From Ophiothrix spiculata (Eukaryota > Echinodermata > Ophiuroidea > Amphilepidida > Ophiotrichidae), in assembly GCA_000969725.1 (NCBI GenBank), contig JXSR01S029446.1: a DNA stretch of 26,335 bases; one strand, written 5' to 3'. Every line of letters starts with the position of its first letter. The first letter of the stretch is position 1. Shown piece after piece: positions 20,099 to 26,335 of this stretch. The translations under genes were made by a program, and so were the position numbers. The notes under the pieces were generated by a model, which ran no database searches, was not told the DNA's origin, and was given only the letters and a program-made list of their open reading frames with translations.

Positions 20099-21959
20099 AG
20101 ACAACTCCAGAACATTAATGCATGTGCTGGCCCCTGGGGACACCATAGTCCATTTAGGATGTATTTTTCAAGTCAAAGGCTTCCATACAAGTTTTAGTCT
20201 TTGGGGCTTCTGTAGTTGTGGTGCTATATGTGATTTTATATACAGCCATTTTGGATAATTATTATTCTGAAAACCACTAACAGTCAGCACTCTTCCAAAA
20301 CAAAATTGATGTAAGGGTTCGAAATCGATTGTTTCAAAACACTCAAAATCGTTGATTTTCATAGAAAATACCTTGCTTCATTTTTATCAACAGTAGAAAA
20401 TCGCATGCATTTTATCGGAAAAACTCAAATGTTCATACCTTTGTTCCCAATTCTTATTTGTCCTTACCCTTTTCAGATACCCTTTTCAGATAATAAGGGT
20501 TCAGAGTCAGGTCACGTTGAAAAACTTTGAATTTTAAAATTCGCTATTACAGGTTAGCTGCCAATACGTTGGTAACATGATTAATAAACTGATATAATTT
20601 AAGTATGTACTGAAAACTAGATCAGATGAGATTCCTAGCAATAGTCAAAAGGGAATCACTGCATGCAATTAGCAAACATGGATTTTGTTTGATGCGTCTG
20701 TGGGAAAGTTGTGTACCCTTTTATTTAGGTCTTTATTGTAAGTGGCTGAGAGACATATAAGGTCGAAACAGACGGTGCTGAACATCATTTTTGCTTTTGA
20801 TTGAATGTTTATCTACAAACAGGTGCCAGTACTAATAACTGTAGTTGCTAATGATAGGCATTTCGTCTCTTAGAAGCAGCTAATTTTGACCATCACCCGG
20901 ATGGTCCACAGGGGACCTGCCATTGTTAAGCACCTTGAAGAAACGAACGTAGTGTAAACAGTTTGATTAATGGCTTTGTTCAAAAGCTTTTTATTCGACT
21001 ATTTACATTTCCTGTTCGAGTATCAGTGCTTATGTCCCAGGGTGATATTGTAGGAACATGTGTGTTAAGGTTGAAACCAGATTTTATCGAAAATACCTAC
21101 GGAAGCTAGGAACTCTATGAAAGTGTTTGCAATATAATTGGGTCAGTTCAAAATTATAGTCGAAAAATGTATGAATATTCAGTGTGTAATATATTGCAAC
21201 TTAAGACTATAACATGGTTCAAAATAATAATAATAACAATAATAGAAATGTAAAAACAAATGTTTACAACTTGGTGAAATTTGTAATTCAAATTCTTCGA
21301 ACTGTGAACATATATGGGATATTTGAACGTCGATCGTCCTTTATTACCGTTTACCGTGTCATGAAATATTGATGTAATATAATGAAATGCTGATTTTTTT
21401 CACCGAATCGTCCACCCTAATCCGAATGTTTGTTGTTTTAAACATTTTATATTTTAACAGTATCCATATACCAGCTCGTGCCAGCTATAAGCAGCATTTA
21501 AAACCAGATAAAAAAAAGGTCCCCCCTGTAAAACATATATATTCCCCTATAATAGATCAAGTACAATAATGAAAAACTATACAGGAACATATATTTATTT
21601 TACTTCACCAATAAATAACCTAACCTATATTCACATTAATATGGTCAGATAATATTTTATACGGCCTTTGAATAGAGGGTTTCTATTTCCAGCTAAATAA
21701 ATAACATTTGTAGACAGCTCGCTCCCAAAAGGAATTATTCAAATACGACGAAAAACTAGTTTACATGCAATTTAGTAGGTTTAACAGTGTTTATATACAG
21801 CAAGGGACAAAGTGAAACAGGACATTTGAGTCAATTTATAAACGTGTACTTCTGCATAGATTTAATTACCAGTTACAAAGTTACACTGACAAATAAATAG
21901 ACAAAACAAACAAACAAACAAAACTGAATTAAAAAAACATCTTGGAGCCCTGTTTAAGA
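20099..21959. other. Long non-coding stretch, no gene seen
   Basis: ACCCTTTTCAGATA occurs twice in tandem near 20466-20492, and (CAAA)n lies at 21903-21922. No domain, tRNA or transposon end recognised. Confidence 0.4.
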
Positions 21960-22040
21960 TAAGCTTCCTTTAGCTTACTTGGTACCAAGTACCAAGTTCG
22001 GTTTCCTTGCGAAAGCCTAAACAAGGTGATTTTTTTTTTA
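21960..22040 (+). mobile_element. 5'-truncated copy of the SINE tail
   Basis: AAGCTTCCTTTAGCTTACTT through GCGAAAGCCTAAACAAGGTG and a poly-T end match the last part of the SINE at 16990-17060. No A or B box precedes it. Confidence 0.65.
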
Positions 22041-22426
22041 AAGAAACAAGTTATGTGTCGTCACCAGTGTTTAAAACCATTGATTTTAGAATCACATCCT
22101 CAACATTTCACATAGAATACAATATATTCCATTGACCAATAGCAGTAAATTTAATGGTAGAATTTTCGAAATGCAACGCTCTTGTCTACTCAGTGCTACT
22201 CTAAGCAATAATCTTATTAATATAGAGAGGGGTGTATTTCTAAATAAATCTACCCATAGAGTACAAAGCGTAGTATCAAATTAGTATGCAAATCTTAGAT
22301 TTTGCAAGATATGTCATTAATTTGACGTATGGAATTATGTACAACCTTTTGTAATAATTAATGTATGATATTACAATATTACTTTGTACGGCAAATGTTC
22401 CAATTTACACTGATCAGCAAAGTAAT
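22041..22426. other. Non-coding stretch, no gene seen
   Basis: AT-rich flank of the piggyBac-like MITE. Nothing recognisable. Confidence 0.4.
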
Positions 22427-22430
22427 TTAA

Positions 22431-23020
22431 CCCTCGTCCACCCGGGCTATTTTTTGTAACACGTCTACCAAAGGGGGTTGTTGTTGTTGCAACCCCTTAA
22501 ATATTTGGAACGGATATTTGCTATCAATAGATAGGTATCATGGTTTCCCCTATCCAACGATACCAAGATCACTAAAATCGCCAAGACGTTACGTAATTAT
22601 GACGTCATAAGGTTTGTCCGGATCTGAAATTTGGGATTATGGCAAAGATGGCCACCAAATCAAAATTTTGCTGTTAAAGTTCTAAATAACGGATTTTCAT
22701 CGGGTTTTTTGCTAATAAAGAAGGACAATGATAATCGCAAGTTTCAGCTTCAAAGCATGTATATTCAAAATGGCGACTTCAAATTTACCGGGGCCTCACC
22801 AACTCTCCCTACACCACAACTTTGACGGTCTACCCTAACCCCACCTTAAGTGGTACCTCCCTAATTTGTTCATCAAAATGATTGCAAGTGATGTAAAAGA
22901 GATTACTCAACTGCCTGGGCTGCTGCTTTTTAAAGTTTTTATGCAGCGAGGATTCCCGAGGAAAAAACCTTAGGGGTGGGAGTCAACAACCCCCCCCCCC
23001 GCCCCCTTGGTAGACGAGGG
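22431..23020. mobile_element. piggyBac-like non-autonomous element (MITE) with TTAA target duplication
   Basis: TTAA at 22427-22430 and 23021-23024 flank a 590-bp element whose ends are CCCTCGTC(C)ACC and, inverted, CCCTCGTCTACCAAGGGGG. TTAA duplications with CCC-starting ends are the hallmark of the piggyBac superfamily. The left end carries an extra ~27 bp between CCCTCGTC and CTACCAAAGGGGGTTGTTG, which then matches the right end again. A C11-G-C5 run lies at 22990-23006. No transposase remains; a 64-codon frame inside has no motif. Confidence 0.8.
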
Positions 23021-23024
23021 TTAA

Positions 23025-23545
23025 GAGTTACCTGAAATGTGACTTGCCACTACAAAGAAGCCGTACATATGCGTCTGATCACATTCACATTTTACCTATT
23101 TGCAAAGATCATGTTATATGGAAAAACAGGACACCCAATTAACATCATTTGACATTCATAAATTGTCTGATATTGGGGGTATTTGGGTACACTAGGTGTC
23201 CTCCAAAATCAACCCCGGATTCAGTTTCGCGTAGAGAACACCAGCATAAATAATACTTTACGCGAATGATACCCCACAATGTACACACACCGTATGTGTT
23301 TGTTTTTAGTATGCGCACTTTTTGCAAAAACGCGTTGCGTAATCGTCAAAAACTCAAATACCCCTAGTTTTGCCGAAATAAACATGGCGGCAGGTCCTTT
23401 TTTCCGCTCTTGCAGGATAACCAAATTTATAGTGACAGGATTAACGTATATTTATTTTTATATCAGTATTGACACAGCTCTTAACAAAATAACCGATGGT
23501 GAAATAAAACACATGCTTCTGATGACCAATTACTGATATTTAAAT
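23025..23545. other. Non-coding stretch between the piggyBac-like MITE and block B copy 2
   Basis: Overlapping short frames on both strands at 23145-23536 lack motifs. No transposon end recognised. Confidence 0.4.
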
Positions 23546-25226
23546 ACGACCAATGTGATTTTTCCTGTGTCGTAAATTATAGAAGTTGTTCGCCTTTACG
23601 GCTTATTCGTCATATAGGTTGGAAATGTTTTAAAAAAAAGACATTGTTAAGATTCTGGAAGATAAACTGTGTCAACATGTACCGGGTCACAGTTCCAGTA
23701 ATTCGTGAATACATTGCACCGATTAACGTGTATTCCTTTCAAAATTCGTTGAATTCTATTCCAGATAACGATGTTGATTGCAGCGATTAGTGTGCTTCTC
23801 TTCTCCAAGCAGGAAGCTCGTTCTTAACATGATTCATGATTATCTAATGTGCATATTAAATTCCAATCATTATGTTAAAGTAGTTGATCAAAATCTAAAA
23901 GGGTTGTTTTAAGGAACAGATGATTGAAGTCTAAAACTTACAGTCATTTATGCACGAGCCATATCTGATTATCTTGTATTTTATTAAGAAAAACATTATC
24001 TGTAATGTGAATTTGAATGTCATTAAAATTCAACATGTCGAAGTAGTTGTGAAGTATCAGGTACATGTTTAGAACATTTTGAACATTTAGATCTGTGTTT
24101 TAAAAGTTTGTACAAAAATGCATCATTAAAAAAACACATTTTCGAGTTGACAGTAATAGTAATGCCAAATAAAGTCAGCGAGCGAAATAAGATAACTTTT
24201 AACCAATGTTATCACACAATATTCGATATTTCCTATTCTGTTGATATTAATAGTTCTTTTCTTAAATGTTAAGAAACCGTCTTTATATATTGAAGTAATT
24301 TCACTCGAATTGCAAGTGACTCAAATCTGTTTACATCATAACGGATTATCACCCTGGGTTACCATGTTTTACCCTAGCTTCTCAGGAAATATGGGCAATT
24401 CCACAACGACACTCAAATGAAAAATAAGAGGGTTTTTTTTTACATCAAATGATTCATTTCATATTATTTTCCACCTATTTACACATTACAAATGCTCATG
24501 ATACGTCTGCACTTGTGAACATTACGGAAGTGTCATTCACAATATGTGTGATAAGGCCAAAGCATAATAAAGGTTTGCCTCAGAAATACAATTCAGAGGA
24601 AAAAATGCTATGACTCTTGTATTATAGATTTAATCATAGAATAGACAATTCAATCAATACAATTTGATTAATTAACGTGAGGTTACTTTTCTTCAGGATT
24701 TCACATACGCCCACGACTACGGACCTGCCCAAATAGTTTTACTGACATCAATCGTTGAAAAATATAAATGTGTGGATTAGAACGACTTTTAACTGGAAGC
24801 AACATGAAAATAGAATATTTCATGTTACTTGAATTATTTCTGAAATCTTACCTCTGAAATGTATCTTATTTATCTAATTTCCTTTTGTGTGAAAATAAAA
24901 CCGGTTTCTCAAAAACGAAACGAAAAGCGAAAACAGGCTGAAACTGGTTTAAAGCGACTCAGAAATATACAACAATGCACAGGGGTATTTTTTTCATCTT
25001 AATTATAGTGTTATAGTTGATTAAATCTGAAGTTTACAGATTTGGAACAGAATTGAAAATAACACAATTTAAGTCATAGAAATAAATACAGATTTCCCTG
25101 ATTAGATGGAGTACACATCGAACCCTGGCGGAGACTGAGAATGCGGCTATCGAGCCAATCAAACGCTATGTTTGCACAATTTGACGGGAAAATGTAAGAT
25201 GCGCATTGCGTTGTATTCAAGTAATA
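23546..25226 (+). repeat. Direct repeat block B, copy 2
   Basis: Second copy of 7553-9222 in the same orientation. It starts at ACGACCAA and ends at ATTCAAGTAATA, after which the two copies are unrelated. Confidence 0.85.
23647..23823 (-). CDS. Second copy of the block B hypothetical frame, no ATG in frame
   Basis: Open from just after a TAA at 23824-23826 to the stop at 23647-23649, 58 codons plus stop. It aligns with 7653-7838 from the RASCL segment to the end, with three extra codons after the hydrophobic stretch and four fewer before it. A 1-nt difference upstream puts the ATG of copy 1 out of frame, so this is either an internal or terminal exon needing a splice acceptor, or a broken copy. 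Function unknown. Confidence 0.3.
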   Translation of the reverse strand, partial: ERASCLEKRSTLIAAINIVIWNRIQRILKGIHVNRCNVFTNYWNCDPVHVDTVYLPES

Positions 25227-25683
25227 CAGGGCGTGACCAGAACGTAAAGCTTGATCACGACGCACTCGCACAGCGCCGGTCCAGACGTGTCACAATCACC
25301 TAGCTTAGCCGGACTTTTAAAGCGCAAATAGTCCTTTACATCTGGATACGAAAGGTGAATGTTTATGGGATGACAGATGCCGCGTTCTACTGTTAACACG
25401 TCATATTTTATTGAATACAAATATTTGTCCTATTGCACGATTATAGCACTCTTTCTTTGTTTTGTTTTTTGGATAGTATATTTTTAAGACTAGAAGATTC
25501 TACGTCATGTTATTATTACTAATGTTTACAAACATTTATCACCCCCTCCTAACATGATACAAAAAAAAAAGGTTTTCGCAAACCACAATCCCCCTGACCT
25601 GACACCAATGTATCCCCAGTGTGACCGGGTACACGTTCTTAGTCCGACACGCGGCTATTCCGACACGGCACTAATCTGAAAAA
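25227..25683. other. Non-coding insertion-like stretch after block B copy 2
   Basis: Unrelated to the sequence after block B copy 1. It opens with TACAGGGCGTGACCAG, which looks like a transposon end, but I found no inverted partner. A minus-strand 67-codon frame (25217-25420) crosses the block B border. Poly-A at 25560-25570. Confidence 0.35.
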
Positions 25684-25782
25684 CACCGCGCCAGTCTAGC
25701 GCAGTGGATTTCTGCTTGAAATATACACGATACATGTTTGTCGGACTAGCGCAGTGGTTTCAGATTCGGACTAGCGCGGTGG
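25684..25782 (+). repeat. Cluster of tRNA A-box-like words
   Basis: TAGCGCAGTGG at 25697-25707 and 25747-25757, and TAGCGCGGTGG at 25772-25782, in direct orientation, the last two inside CGGACTAGCGC(A/G)GTGG. An inverted CACCGCGCCAG lies at 25684-25694. No B box follows, so this is not a SINE head or a tRNA gene. Confidence 0.6.
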
Positions 25783-25888
25783 ATCTCAGATCAGAATTAT
25801 GGCACCCATTGTGTACGCCAATAATTGGGGTATTCTGACATGTGTAAATAGGGCAAACACTTGCAGTAAACATGACGTTCAGCCAAGC

Positions 25889-26335
25889 GAGACGGAAAAG
25901 GGACTGTAGCCTTAAACTTATGAATAACGAACGTGCACGCATTTTATGAGAAACGAACTTTAAGAATAACGAACCTCATGAATACCGGGCTGATTCCAAA
26001 GCCAAGGGGATAATGAAAAGGTAGGTAACTTTTAATCAAAATTCATTTTTTGCCCTTGATTGTTGTTGTTCCCATGTAATTGCCCATGTAAAATAGAGTA
26101 GTAAGAGTAAAACTTAATTAGTAAACCCGAGGGTAATAAACCGTCTTTGTTGAACTCAACTTGAAATGATTGTTGTACATTATTCTCACAAGGGAATGTC
26201 AATGACTAGTAAGTTGTAAACAAGGTTTGATTGGCACATGCAAAGAGTGTATATGAATTTAAAATAATTTCGGAAGTAATATTTTAGGACTGTGTTTTAT
26301 ATGTGACCCTTCATATCGAAAGGTACCTAAAGGGT
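25889..26335 (+). repeat. Direct repeat block C, copy 2 (cut by window end)
   Basis: Second copy of 10887-11339. The match is still running at the last base of the window, so the homology probably continues outside. Confidence 0.85.

Noticed and set aside
19875..20197. Frames on both strands encoding poly-Leu/Val/Asp or poly-Ser/Thr
   Set aside because: Produced by the ATC/CAA microsatellite.
22631..22825. 64-codon + frame inside the piggyBac-like MITE
   Set aside because: No transposase motif; too short and of ordinary composition for an element relic.
1..26335. CRISPR array, rRNA, bacterial operon or plasmid features
   Set aside because: No regularly spaced short repeats, no rRNA-like conserved blocks and no dense coding. 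The introns and repeats indicate an animal nuclear genome.

Overview
The window reads as nuclear DNA of an animal, most plausibly a marine invertebrate and perhaps a bivalve mollusc. It is AT-rich and mostly non-coding, with GT-AG introns, a tRNA-derived SINE, several inverted-repeat DNA transposon relics (TA, TTAA and palindromic types) and microsatellites. No bacterial operon, rRNA, functional tRNA or CRISPR array is visible. The taxon is inferred from repeat style only.

One gene is convincing. On the + strand, three exons (13289-13466, 15275-15463, 15960-16048) encode a 151-residue protein made almost entirely of two complete C1 (phorbol ester/diacylglycerol-type) zinc fingers and no kinase or other effector domain. 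A TATA box lies about 310 bp upstream. A 1.29 kb TA-flanked inverted-repeat transposon sits in intron 1. The stop codon falls 10 bp before a strong splice-donor-like sequence in the same phase as the other introns, suggesting a truncated descendant of a longer C1 protein or a spliced 3' UTR.

The rest is organised by three direct-repeat blocks in the same order and orientation: A (1-837 and 17137-17995, with an extension at 989-1195 and 18684-18940), B (7553-9222 and 23546-25226) and C (10887-11339 and 25889-26335, the second cut by the window end). This looks like an old tandem segmental duplication with a period of about 15-17 kb, modified by insertions. The C1 gene lies between the first C and the second A, so related copies may lie just outside the window on both sides. 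Block B carries a minus-strand reading frame that stays open in both copies, with indels in multiples of three and mostly third-position changes near its end. It may be a terminal exon of an unrecognised small protein.

Between the blocks: 1.2-7.5 kb is non-coding with a decayed Cys-rich fragment, a palindromic MITE and a local 0.45 kb tandem duplication; 9.26-10.03 kb is a GC-richer insertion with a broken C2H2 zinc-finger gene and a minisatellite; 16.8-17.1 kb is a SINE; 18.0-23.5 kb is non-coding with a microsatellite and a 590 bp piggyBac-like MITE; 25.2-25.9 kb holds a cluster of tRNA A-box-like motifs.
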